64,000 bases of DNA from Anoplopoma fimbria (lineage: Eukaryota > Chordata > Actinopteri > Perciformes > Anoplopomatidae), in NCBI RefSeq assembly GCF_027596085.1, contig NC_072472.1, forward strand, positions 11,062,219-11,126,218. Reading direction: 5' to 3'. Under the pieces are notes generated by a model. That model had not been told where the DNA came from. It saw only the letters and a list, made by a program, of their open reading frames with translations, and did no database searches. Positions 1 through 11,983 of the stretch are shown here, in pieces. Made by a program: the position numbers and the translations under genes. Every line of letters begins with the position of its first letter. Within the stretch, counting starts at the first letter, position 1.

Positions 1-356
1 GTTTAATAGTTGACAACTAATCAATTAATCGTTGCATGTGTAAAATCATTGGAGTGTTCCTCTTAGTGCTCTTCAGAAAGCACTGAAGAAAGCCAATAAA
101 AACACTTTCTGAGATTTCACAATAAAAGCAAAACATCACCCTTTCTGCTTTCTTTCTCCTTCCCGATTTAAACGTCACTTCTTGTATAACTGTGCTCTGG
201 TTTGTCCCTTTGAACACGCCCCTCGCCCTTCAGCCTGTGACGCCCTTCGCTCTGCCGCTCCAGTGACATTTGTGAGCGGAGTGGAGCTAAACTTAGCCCT
301 GACAGCAGGCCGCCACTCCTCATCACAACATACCCTGCAGACCACACTGGGTTACA
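1..356 (+). other. Upstream flank and probable 5' UTR of the first gene
   Basis: No convincing coding exon is visible. An in-frame TGA at 300-302 lies upstream of the ATG at 357, so if this stretch is transcribed without further splicing the ATG at 357 is the first usable start in its frame. SH3 domain exons, which would be expected upstream if this were a full CIN85-type gene, are not present here. Confidence 0.4.
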
Positions 357-2479
357 ATGGACGGTGTCCCGTTACCACAGATGCTGCTGTATCTCACCGA
401 TGCTGCCGGCCAAACAAGGTGAGTGTGTGCCCCAGATCCCTGACCGTTACTGACAATAATATGTGTTATTTGTTTACTAAAGATTTGTACAATATACTCT
501 GTGACTGTGCTGTTTCTCTACGTTGGTCCCAGCATGTGTTGCACTTTTGTTTTTTCTCTTCTGTGGCACGAGAGAAACAGCCTCCTGTAGTTTACCACCC
601 ACATGTGGTTCTAGCAATTTGATAAATCTCAGGTTAATGTACAAATTGAAGAGCACATGTGATATTTGTATTTACACGTTGATTCTTTCTAATATATATC
701 AATTTCTTAAAGGTGTAGCACGATGTGAGACTCAGCGTCTGTTTGTTTCTGCTCCACTGACTTGCTCCAATCTGTCATTTTGTAGATGTAGACTTAAAGA
801 CTCTGCAAGTTTTTCTGTCTTTCACTCTCTACACTTGTATTACCCTCTGTCACCATGGGCAGCTATAGCTCAGCCCTCATTCCTGGTAAGCCTCGCAACT
901 ATTATTGTTACAGCTATCTGTTGCAACATACTTTAAAACACTACTACGCTTGAATGCTGCATGTTTAAAAAAAGGCAAAATGTTAATGCAGGCTTTGGAA
1001 TCACAAAGATGTCGGATTATTACTGTGAAAAATGGTCTTTGTTCTTCACGGTGGTTTAAATCTGGCTTTAACATTCACTCTCCGTTTCCCTCAAAGACAC
1101 TGAAGAGTTTAATTCAGTTGTGTCGCTCTCGGAGAGGCTGAATGAGCAGGTAGCTCATGTTGCAGACGAGAGGTTACAGTCAGAGCTTCAGACTCTGGGA
1201 AGTATACACTTTTAATAATAGAGAGTTTGATTATCCAGTTAAACAATACTACCATAACTTGGCTCACTGTATGTCGGTGTGTGGTCTGGTGTGTTTGTGT
1301 CCCATCTGACCTTGGGATATATTTAACTCATACACACAGCAGTGAAATGTATCTACTGAAACTCCTTCCTCAAAACAGGGTTAAAAAGTACTTACTCTAA
1401 TAATGAATATGAGCTACATTTGCTGTAATTCACTTTGATAAAAACTTTTTTTTACATACATACAGTGCCAGTCAAAAGTTTTTCCTACATTGTAGATTAA
1501 TATTGAAGACATCCAAACTATGAAGGAACACATATGAAATTATGTGGTAAACAAACAAATGCTCAACAAACCAGAATATGTTTTATATTTTAGATTCTTC
1601 AAAGCAGTTGAATGAGAAGGTGTGTCCAAACTTTAAATGTATTTTTTACTTATCAGATGTCTCAAACTAGACTAAACTTACAGGTAACACTCATGATGGA
1701 GAAGGGGAGAAAAGAAATCCAGAGTGAGGAGCCGGATTCTTTAACGCCTCAAGAAAACTCTCAGGAAACACGCCAAAATGGGTCTGCCCTGCCTGTTAGT
1801 GTAAAAGAAAAAGTTATGGCTTTATGCACTTTAAATTACGATTTAAAATTCAGATTTTTGTTGGGTTGTCAGCATGTAATGTTTGTTTTTTTCTCCACAG
1901 GCAGCAAGACCCAAAAGTGTGTCCTTCACCTCCCTGTTACCAAAGGCTCTCTCTGCTGTTCTACATCCGACGGCTCCTCCAGGCCTTAACTCCGACCCCC
2001 AGCCTAACAGAAATCCACCGAACCTGGAGCAACTGCAGACGGACCTGAGGGACCTGAGGGACCAGTTTGAGCTGATGAAGAGTCAGCATAAGTAGGGCTT
2101 TTTAAATGTAATCTCTTGTCTTTTTACCTGCCTAGCTTCAGACCCTTTGGGTTTCACTGCATCACTTTCTTCTGCACTAATCTGACAACATCTTGTGCTC
2201 CAGCAAAGAAATCAAACTGCTGATGAATGAGCTCGATGAGGAGAAAAGGATTCGCTTGACTTTGCAGGTACAAGAAGAAATGAAGCATTTAAAAATAATG
2301 TTTTTTTTGTTCTTATATGCTCTTTTGTTATTTTGAATAATACATAAAAAACAGTGTAGGTGTTGGCACCTTAAAGGTGACAATATTAGACTTTTTATAT
2401 TTGCCACTGCACTCATTGTATTTTTGTTGTTTTGTTTTAGATGGAGATTCAACATATGAAGAAGCGTATGTCTAAATGA
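357..2479 (+). CDS. CIN85/SH3KBP1-like C-terminal coiled-coil protein
   Basis: The proposed exons are 357-418, 863-885, 1097-1149, 1657-1812, 1901-2091, 2204-2267 and 2441-2479. Phases agree throughout and give 195 aa. The last three exons are solid. They encode a coiled coil with the motif KEIKLLMNELDEEKRIRLTL, which closely resembles the C-terminal trimerising coiled coil of CIN85 (SH3KBP1) and related CD2AP/SH3D21 adaptors. Those proteins link receptors to endocytosis and actin. The first exons are less certain, and the 23-nt microexon is supported only by phase and splice sites. No SH3 domain is encoded in this window, so this is either a short SH3-less relative, an alternative-promoter form, or the 3' part of a gene that starts outside the window. 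Exon 3 could instead run to 1201 and splice to a MITE-derived exon at 1594-1619. The gene is unnamed here because the exact paralogue cannot be told. Confidence 0.6.
1463..1645. mobile_element. MITE-like DNA transposon fragment (Tc1/mariner-like)
   Basis: The left end, CAGTGCCAGTCAAAAGTTT near 1465, and the right end, AATGAGAAGGTGTGTCCAAA near 1611, match from memory a non-autonomous DNA element very common in fish genomes. The interior carries its usual text (ACATTGTAGATTAATATTGA and TTTTATATTTTAGATTCTTC). The left arm is internally deleted and the right terminal inverted repeat is cut short. The copy sits in an intron directly upstream of the exon at 1657. Confidence 0.7.
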
Positions 2480-3971
2480 GTGGATCTGAGAACTTCTCCG
2501 TTATCAAAGACACGTTTAAAGGTCCTGTTGTATACTTATCTGATAAATTATATTTTTCTAAGTGTGAGAAAAATCATCTTTGCTCCTTTTTGATTGTATT
2601 TTTTAGAAAATGTTTTTGCTTGGGTGGTAATTTTCTGGAGTGGTGAATGTGTCGGCCGAAGGTTTTATGATGAGGCACAGTGGTAGCAGACTAGAGTATT
2701 TGTAGACCGTTCTCTCTGGAAATGGGCAGTGCAATGTCCTGTTGTTGTTGTGTCCTCAATTTGTTGGATATATATCTATTAATGGACTCTTAATAACTAC
2801 AGCATCTGAAGCATCCTTTAGCAGGGTAAATGTTGTCTAAGTTGTGGCTTTAGGTTTTAATGATGATACATTTTTTGTTTCCCATGACTCCTGGCATGAA
2901 TATGTATCCTAAATCATCACTGTTAAATTAGTTTTCAATAATTTGTCTGTTATCCAACTGTGTGTAAACATTTGACAGTAAAACAGAGAGGACATAAAAT
3001 GAGAGCAGTTGATCAGCTATCATTAGTTTATAATAATGTGATGTGGAGTCATAAATATGAAGCTTCTTTCCTATTTTAGGTGCATTTCATTTTCAAAAAT
3101 GTAAATTTGCCTTTTGATCGTACAAAAAATGTATTGACCAAGCTGTCAGTGAATTCGTTGGTTGTTAGTATGTAGGAGGATGGTGAATTCATAAAAAATG
3201 TTTCCCATTATTGACTTGTGATTTTATTGATTAAGAATGCATCCATATACAAAAATAAATATTAGTAACTAGTGGTGTCATATGTGATTGAGGAAACATC
3301 CTCTAGAACATAAGTGCAGTACTTTTAATAGAGAGAAAGTCAGGGATCAACGGTTTGTTTTATAGCAATAATTGTTCATATCTGTAACATTTTCAATCTT
3401 TATGATAAATGTGTGATTCTACAAAATAATCTGGAAAATGTTTGACCGATAATCATTAGCATGATAATCAATCATTTGTCTCTAAATCTTAGTAAATTAC
3501 GTCCTAATCATAAATGGACATAACTGGTCTGATTTCCTGAATTAAACTGGAGACTGAGAGCAGACAAAAAGAAAACAACGTCATTAATTAGTATTATATT
3601 TATTTTAAAACTGGGGTCGCATTAGTTTCACGCAGTCACAATGCCCATTACTGATATAACGTGTCATAATAAATCATTATGAGATGAATTCATTTACAAT
3701 TCAGAAAATCCAATTCACCCTACAAATAAAGCGCAAATAAATAACCTTTTTCGGGCAAAATGTAACTTAAAAAATATATATTTTCTCTTAAAAAAACATT
3801 TACAGTATATAGTATATAACATTTAATTTCTAAATCTGAAAAGATCACAGCCAGCTTAGTTTTTCTGATACGCTATCATTGCAGTCCTTGTTGTTTTCCT
3901 TTACAGTCGACTAAACTCTCCTCCAAGACGAGCAAAGTTTGAAATCTTTGACATTGTGTCCAATTTTTGTC
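2480..3971. other. 3' flanks of two convergent genes
   Basis: No coding exon was seen. The stretch must hold the 3' UTR of the upstream plus-strand gene and the 3' UTR of the minus-strand lipase, which converge here. AATAAA at about 3254 could end the plus-strand transcript, and TTTATT near 3598 (AATAAA on the minus strand) could end the lipase transcript. Confidence 0.5.
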
Positions 3972-6900
3972 TCAGAAGTTGGACTCTTCACAGGGAATCG
4001 GCCTGAAGGTGACCTCTTTGTCCTCCTGCAGGAGGATGTCATATCGACAGAGAGGCCTATGAAGGACAGAGAAAACATTACTATAGGGAAAACACTTAAA
4101 ATTCAATGTCAAATAGATCAAATTTCTGAAAGATATTACACATTATTAATAAATCTTGTGTTTCATACCTTTCCTTGCGTTCCAGATGTGTGAGACGGAT
4201 TCGTAGAACACGGAGCTTATATTTGGGCTTCAATACATTCCCAGTGGAGAATTTGAGAGACACTTTTTTCACTGACTGAACGTCTTTGTCAAAATGGGCC
4301 AACAACGTGGTCTCTGTGTGCTTCTTGAACTCCGATTCTTTACTGATGAGAAAAAGAAAATAGACATTACTGAGAGAAAGCAGTAACAGGAGGACAAAGA
4401 GAAGTCCTGGTGGAATATTTGCAACATAATTAATGATAAATAAAGTGAAGACTTACTGGTCAATGGTGGCCACTGCTTCTTTACCGTTACTGTGAAGTTT
4501 AACCGTGATGTATCCATAACGTACTTCCTCGTTCCATATCATCACCTCCACCCTGTAGTTTGTCACTGAGAGATTCATATTTTTTATTAAAAAATGTCCA
4601 CCATTTTTTTTTTTACATTTTATATACATAAATAATGTATTTAAAAGGCTTAGTGTACTACTGTAGTATATATAGACTTCTTTTCATAACTGATGGCAGA
4701 CCATTTATGACCTATTTTTTGGCTGAAATCATCCTCGTGAATGAAAAAACGTCAGATGAAATTAGAATTAATTTTCTTATTTTATACTCCTCGTTAACAT
4801 GGAGCAAAAGGTGGTTGCAGGTGTACATGTAAACAAAAGTGGAACCTAATTCAGTTGGCCACCGCCGCTATGTTTACGACTGGAAACGACTGATACTGAT
4901 GAATTTCCAGATAACTCATGATGTTCTTGATTCTTTATAAACTTCACTCGGTAACATTATTTAATTACTTGACATTTTACATTTGCTTCCAGTGAGATAT
5001 CAATAACTTTATAAAGTGACTTTGCTGTAAAAAAAAAACAACAATATTTAACTTTATCTAAATTATAAATATCTTCTTGATCTGAGGGGTACTAAGTTGG
5101 TTGCAACCTGCCACAAGCCACTAGATGCCACTAAAACTTACACACAGTTTCATATTTGATATGCAGCTTGCTATGAATCCCTTAAACATTACTAATATAT
5201 GTGGATATACTCAAGTGAGGTTTTTAACTTGCAGCATTATGATTACGATTGTTAGTGTTCTATTACTTACTGCAGAACGGAGAGACCTTATTTGTGGTGA
5301 AGTAGGTTTTTGTTTGGCCCAGCTTCAGAAGGACATCTTTCCACTTTGTCACACCGTAACCTGGATTTGAGTGAAACAGCTGCATCAGGTCACATCCATT
5401 TAAAAAGACCATCACATTTTAACTTTTTATCTAGATGATACATATATAGAATGCTTCAAGATGCACTTATTTATGTCTCATTGAATTATTCAAATAACAC
5501 GATTGTTCATTATTGTGTTGATGTTTATTTTTTTAATGTGTGTTCTTCAATACTAAGAGATAGTTAAAGCACCAACCAAAGACAGGACATCCAGCAGCAC
5601 CAAAGCGGTCACAGCTCAAGCAGTCACCATCCAGAAAGTCCTTGTAGGAGGTGCAGGGGTAGGCCATGCTGGTACAGGTCTGATTCATAGAGTCCAGGTA
5701 GAGCAACACTGATCTCTGGTGGTCACATTTAAAATAGGATCCTCCTGCACAGGGGTAAGTCAGAGTTCTAACCATACAGCGTTGTTCCATTTCTTATAAT
5801 ACATAATCCTCGTGTGTGGGATTATAAATCCAACTTCAACCATTATTTTACAGACCTTACCAGAAAAGATGGTCCTTGGGCAGCCGGGTTGGTCCGCTCC
5901 ACCGTTAGCATAGAAATCAATGTGACCCAGAGGTTCTCTGAAGCCCAGGGCTGTGGAAGTCAAAACAATAATATACATAACAAATTAAAAACAATTGCAA
6001 ATAACTGAGTCAACATATGATACAGTATTTCTGTTTAACTGACCATCTATGTCTGTGTGCAGGACATCTACAAACTGGGCGTCCGTGGGGTCCAGGCGGT
6101 CCTCTGGAGCAGAGCCGGTGAACTGAGGCCCGGCTGGATCCAGAGCTGAAAACATCACATCAGTAGATCTCAGCAGAGCTTCAAGTTTATTCTCAAACCC
6201 AACATTAGCTGATTGAAGCTAGAAATAACACTCTATGGCGGACTGATTTTCACCTTAATGTAATGATTTAGGCATCACTTACTTTAGGACCCTTTATTTC
6301 TGACAAACCAGTATTGCTCTTTTCCAAACATATTTTATATTTTTTCATGTAATTTGATACCGTCATGTCTGGTTTATGTTTTATATGACTGAACTCCAGA
6401 CGTGCTGACCTAGATATCTGTGGTCACAGACAGTGTGGAGACAAAAATCTCTCCACGGGGATTTCTGGTGGATTCATTTTCATGGTGACCCCTGCCCAGA
6501 TGGCCAAAACCTGATCTGTGATACGTGGCTGCAACTCAACAACTCAACCTTCATATAGTCCCCAACATCTGCCAAACTCTTTGTCAGCAAGGACTTTGCC
6601 ACTCTGTGTTCTTAGTTGCTTGCTATGTTAGCAGTTTAAGAATTAAAGTTCATTTGAGTTTCACAATTATAATGAAATATCCTTGATAAGCACCTCAGCC
6701 AAAACTATAATGTTTATTACCTGATGCAGAAGATAAGTTAAGTAAGTTATGTAACTAAATAAAAATTGTGGTGGCAATTTGTGCCATATTTCTTCTACTG
6801 ATGTAGATATCAACTTAGGAAAACCCCCAAATCTTACCACATTTGTCTAATAACTAGTCAAAATATTAATGTAAGACATAATCACCGAGATTTACGGACA

Positions 6901-9131
6901 TGTTTAGAGACAATGCATCTTGAATATCCTGTTAAGTTAAACTTTTTAACATTGCATGCTTATTATGACACAAAATCCCTTTCTTATAGTGAAATGTATC
7001 TTTAAAATTAGTTTTCACAGCTTATTTCTAATTTTATTTTGCTCCTGAAAGGCCTAAATATGACATCTTATTACAATAAATCGTACCAAGTGAATTTTCA
7101 CCTATTCCATTTTTTTTTACTAATTACAATTTAAAACACTTTGTATTAATTTTTTTTGTCACGTATTCTTGAAGTGGCCTTTTCTGTACCTGTGTAAGAA
7201 TATGCCACAATTCTCCACAGATGTCCATAACAATAAATGGACAAAAACATGAAGTTGTTTAGTCTGAAGGAAACAGAGATTTTAGCAAAACTGTTTTAAA
7301 ATTGAAGTTTTATTATTATCATTCTTGTGTTGTTTGCCAGTTATGTCTGAGGGGTTTGATTTAGGATTGTTCTGATAGAGAAATCTGAGTTTTAAAGTGC
7401 AGCCTCTTACCTGTAATTCTTCCAATTGCTCCATTCAAGTTTGCGCCTACGAATCCGGATACATGAGCCCCGAGGCTGACCCCGATCATGTAGATTGAGC
7501 TCAGAGAGGCACCATGCTCCTGAAAAAAGACCAGCCTTTAGTCTTGTTACACACAACACATCAGATGGTCGCAGAGAATGTCAACTACCTGCATTATTTG
7601 AATGAACGCGGTGAGGTTGTTGGCTGCCCTGCGCGTGTTCTCCACTGCCTTGAAATAGTTGACATTAGCAGCTCCTCGGTTCCAGTCCACCACGATCACA
7701 TTGATGTCCGCCTGGACCAGCAGCAGCTCCGTGATCTTCTCCACCCACATCGGTGGAGATCCAGTGGGCCGATACCCATGCACGATGAAGGTGGTCGGCC
7801 TGGAGCAGTTAAACCGGGGATGTGCGGACAGGTCCGTGTGGGGCACCAGTGAACCACATGTGACATTATCCCTGGTGTACAGCAACAACCTGATTCTGAG
7901 GCTGGTCCCAATGATCGCGTGGCTGAGATCTAGATCTGAAAACTCTTCACATGTCTGAGCTGGAAGTGATGGTGTGAAAAACAGAAGGAGCAGAGAAAGG
8001 TGTATTTGGTTAGGGGAGGATGGCAAAAAAAAAGTATAGCCTATATGAGACATGACCCTTTTTGACCTTCACCTGAAACCTTTTATATTTAAGTGACTTA
8101 TCATACAAAGTTCCTGGCATTATCAGTGACGTAGTCCCACATATGACTCAGTGCGGGAGTGTTCAGTGCAGCACAAGGTTGAATTCTGACAAAGCTTCGC
8201 CCACCACACAGACACGTCATGAACAAGTTTTTACTGGGAAGCAACTCTGAGATTGCAATACTTCTTGTTAGGGTTTGTGGAACAATACGTCAAAAGCAGA
8301 CAATTCACATGAAGTAGATCACCGTCACATCTCGTCATAGGGCCTCAGAATAGCACAAGATGTGGTTATGACAAACCGTAAGATCATTACAAACCAATCA
8401 CATGGCGTGGTGGTGTGAAGTATAGATGTGGCTGTGCTCAAATGATCACAATGAAGTTGATTACAAACCAACAAAAAAATAGAATAAAAACCAAGAAAGA
8501 CTGTGATGTGTGTTGTTTCATTCTGTAGCATTACATGATCGGATAACATATCAGTTATCAAACTACATAATAACTGAACAAAAAGTTAAAAAAACCCCAT
8601 TCATCTCTGTTTCTGCTAACAGCCTGCTAACGGTCTGCTAAGCAAATGAAATAATGAAGTCTGTTTGCAACTGGATTATGGTTTTTTTAAGTATGTGAAC
8701 TACTGTTGTTATTGACCTAACATTGTGTGAACATTTGAATATTGAATAAAAACAGCACTCAAATGAACAAGTGTTGTTCACATACCTTTGAACTGTTACA
8801 CAATAGATGTGGCTTTCCATATACATAAACCACCATTGCATGGCTGCATGTATATCAGCTGAGAGACATGTTTATGTTTGTACGGTGCCTTTGGTCTCTG
8901 CAAACCACAGTAACCAACATTTGCTCTGTGTTGGTTTTTCATAAGAAAATTCAATTCCTCAAATGTTGCTTGTGGAGCACATTTGCTTTACACTCATTGT
9001 CTAAAGTGGCTGTGTGTTTGTGTGTGTTTGTGCACTGACATTTACAACTCAAAGTGTTTGCTTTGGGATTTACCTTTGCATATTTGAACAGTTATCGGCA
9101 GGAGCAGTGTCAGATATTGCCACAGGAACAT
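3972..9131 (-). CDS. liph: Lipase member H (PA-selective phospholipase A1), 10 exons
   Basis: Exons in transcript order are 9131-9074, 7959-7589, 7519-7411, 6145-6044, 5950-5861, 5744-5577, 5360-5271, 4565-4457, 4342-4169 and 4056-3972. They encode 451 aa, the same length as human LIPH as recalled. Exon 1 supplies a signal peptide ([16 protein letters not shown]). The triad is Ser158 in GVSLG, Asp182 in LDPAGP and His252 in CDHQRS. Each is offset by four residues from my recollection of human LIPH. The oxyanion region [10 protein letters not shown], the short lid and the paired cysteines are all present, followed by a PLAT-like C-terminal domain ending [10 protein letters not shown]. The family hydrolyses phosphatidic acid to 2-acyl lysophosphatidic acid at the cell surface. 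All ten junctions are GT-AG with matching phase. A donor at 9664-9669 may belong to an upstream non-coding exon. LIPI is the main alternative assignment. Confidence 0.93.
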
Positions 9132-11983
9132 GCTTTACACCAGCATGCGTAAATGATCTGTAGACAGAGGTATCGGTCAGACCATAAAAATATATAAACA
9201 CACACCAGTCGGACATGATTTGGCCCATAATATAACAAACAGAAAACACATAACATGGAACCGCAACACAGGGAGAATACAGTCCAAACCCTTCAGGTGG
9301 CTCTCTGACACTTTTTTTTTTAGTTTTATATTTTTTTGCTCTGATTGCAAATTTCACTGGACCGAAGCAAAGGGACGAGGTTAGTTGCTCATTTACATAC
9401 CTTCCAATGGTATGATTGATTGGAAAAAAAACTAATTTATGTTTTTTGTGCCATAAAAATAACAGATTTTCTAGCCCCGCCTAGAGCGATTCATCTCAAC
9501 CAATGATATTGTGATTATAATCAAAACGCAAATCTGCAAAAATCTGGTCTTTCTTCTGCTACAGTTGACGACTCATGTTTACTGAGTGTTCAGTGTCTCC
9601 CCAAGGTTTAACTCAAGAAATTTGACAACAACCAGAAAGCATAAAATGTCATTGTTATCAGAGTCTTACCTTTGCTAATAATTCCTGCTCTGGTTAAAGG
9701 TCCAGAACATTACAGGTCATCCTCTGTTTGTATCTCCACATATTTGGGCAGTGTTCACTTCAGGAAATGAGAGGAGGTACAGCAAAGCAATACTCCCGCC
9801 CTGCTTGCTCTCCCCAGGATAACCACACCCCTTGCCCCAGGTCATTGTGTTCACAGGTGAAACATTCCTGTGAAGTCACTCCTGGTTCCTGTGAACACAA
9901 ACCGGTTATGAGACGTTTCTTGTGTTTCTGTTGATCGTTTGAATCTGTAAAAGCAATCCAGTCTCCATTGCTTGTTTCCATTCTTATTCATGAGCAAGAA
10001 GTCTGAGTGAAAGTGAAACATGTTGTGGGTATTTCCAAGAATGTGTCACTTCTGCATAAAGAAATATTTCACCCCAAAGTTACCCGTCAAACTCACCTGG
10101 AGACAGCTGACACTGACAGCTGCGAGAAGTTGCACAACAAATCATTTTCTGTAATTTAATCTCAAGGTTTTCTCACATTCCACTGATTATGAATTAGTAC
10201 AAAATGTATTGTCCGCAACCTGTCATGAACATTTCAGAGGTTTGGAAGTTGTATTAGCATTTCCATCCCTCAGTTTTCAATGTTTAACTTGCCTTGAGTT
10301 TTTAGAGCAGGCCTTTATATAAGCTTTATTTCAGCTTACCACCTCTCCTGCACAACCTTTTGTTTACTTGAAATGAATGCATGTCTTTTATAAGTATATG
10401 TATATAAAAGTGTGTCTGTGCATGTGTGTATGTCATATGTTTTATGATAATTGTACTTTACAAACAAATTGATGGAAAGAAAGCGGGGGTTCATGGTGTC
10501 ACTTGGTCCTTGGGTCTCAGTTGATGTTGACTAAATCTTTATTTTGGGGTGAATTGTTCCTTTATTTTCTCTCTGTGACAACCAACTTTCGTTTATTCTT
10601 GCTGAAGGAAGGGTAGAAAGTAACTTTTCCTCATACCAGATTTTATTTCCGCCGTACCTCTGCAATGTATTGTATACAAACTGTAATACTTGCATAAAAA
10701 CATATCTCTTATGCTCTTTGGTCATATGTAGAGGACAACAGTGTGAATCAAAATCAGCAGCCGGTTCTAGTTCCCTCATTTAGTGGCTGTAATGACCAAG
10801 TGCTTTGTTCAAAATTAGAGAGCGGTTGTATTGTTATTTTCTTATATTGGCCATAAATATATTGTTTTGAGATACTGTGTTGAGGGCATTGCTTTTTAAA
10901 AAAAATAAAAGTGTAAGAGAGGGTCTAACAGGAATACTGGTTAGGCTGGGGAGGGCAATGTTTTTTTTTATAAAATGAAAGATTCAACTTCGCTCTCCAC
11001 CCCCATAACTCTTTATCAATAGAAGGTATAATGTTTATTTATTATTTTGCCATGAAAACATTTGCTAATTAGCACTAAAATCAAATTAAGGCATTTGCTC
11101 ATAACTCATTAAGTGAAATGTTTGATCTGATGATGATGATGGTGAAAAGTTAAGGGTTCATCAAAGTTATAATAATTCATCTTGAGAGGGAGATGAAGGT
11201 AATGTAGCCCCAAATGTCAGGTGGTGCTCGCAGAAAACTCTGTAAGCTTCATCTTCTGGGGATCATGAATGAATATTTCATCTGAACTAAAGTGGTGAAC
11301 CGACCGACTAAAGTGTTGTTATTCATCTCTAGTATATATAATATTGGACTAAACAAGTAGGCAGGGCAGCATGGCATTGCTTTTAAGATGTACCAAAACT
11401 GTATTCACAACAGGTTTTACATAATATCCAGCTGTGTGTTCTCTGTGGGCAGCTTGTGACAGACTCGTCCCTCTGTGTTTGGTCCCGAAGGCTACCAATG
11501 TAAAAGCTCTGGGCTAAATTTCTATATTTGGTCCTATCTTGCATTCCTCTGCACAAAATGTTACACTATTAGCAGCCTCTAGTCTCTTCGTGTCACAGCC
11601 AGAAAGGAAATGTGAGAAATGATTCACAACAAGAGCATTCTTCACATTCACATCTAGCTTGACTATTTATATAGTTTACTAAAAATAAAACACTGCATAC
11701 AGTATCCTGTTGCTTCATGCCTCTGTTTTACCACCTCGAAGAAAGAGTAGTTCTTACAAGCTCAGTATTGATGTCAAGTGCAATCTGCCCTCCTGAATAC
11801 CTTCACCAGAGTGGCTTGAACTTTGCTCACCACATTCTCCCGTCATCAGGGTCAGGCCAGCCAAAGGGAAGTATACTTAAAAACACACACACACACGATT
11901 AGGAGTCCCCCGTGTGCACTAGTAAGGCCAGGAGAGAGGAGCGGCAGGTCGGTGCATTAGTGGCGTTGAACAGAACATCCGGG
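9132..11983. other. Intergenic region between divergent liph and pcyt1b
   Basis: No coding exon was found. It is the shared upstream region of liph (minus) and pcyt1b (plus). On the minus strand, a GC-box-like GGCGGGGC near 9475-9482 and an inverted CCAAT near 9498 could serve liph. Splice-donor-like TCTTAC at 9664-9669 (GTAAGA on the minus strand) could end a 5' UTR exon. A short CA run lies at 11882-11896, just before the pcyt1b first exon. Confidence 0.45.

Noticed and set aside
786..885. A longer second exon (ending SPWAAIAQPSFL) for the first gene
   Set aside because: It ends in phase 0 and cannot join the exon at 1097 without a stop, and the residues do not look coding. The 23-nt version fits.
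7958..8053. ATG at 8053 as the liph start ([14 protein letters not shown])
   Set aside because: A good acceptor at 7960 and a phase-matched signal-peptide exon at 9131-9074 give a 451-aa protein with family numbering. The 8053 frame is intron read-through.
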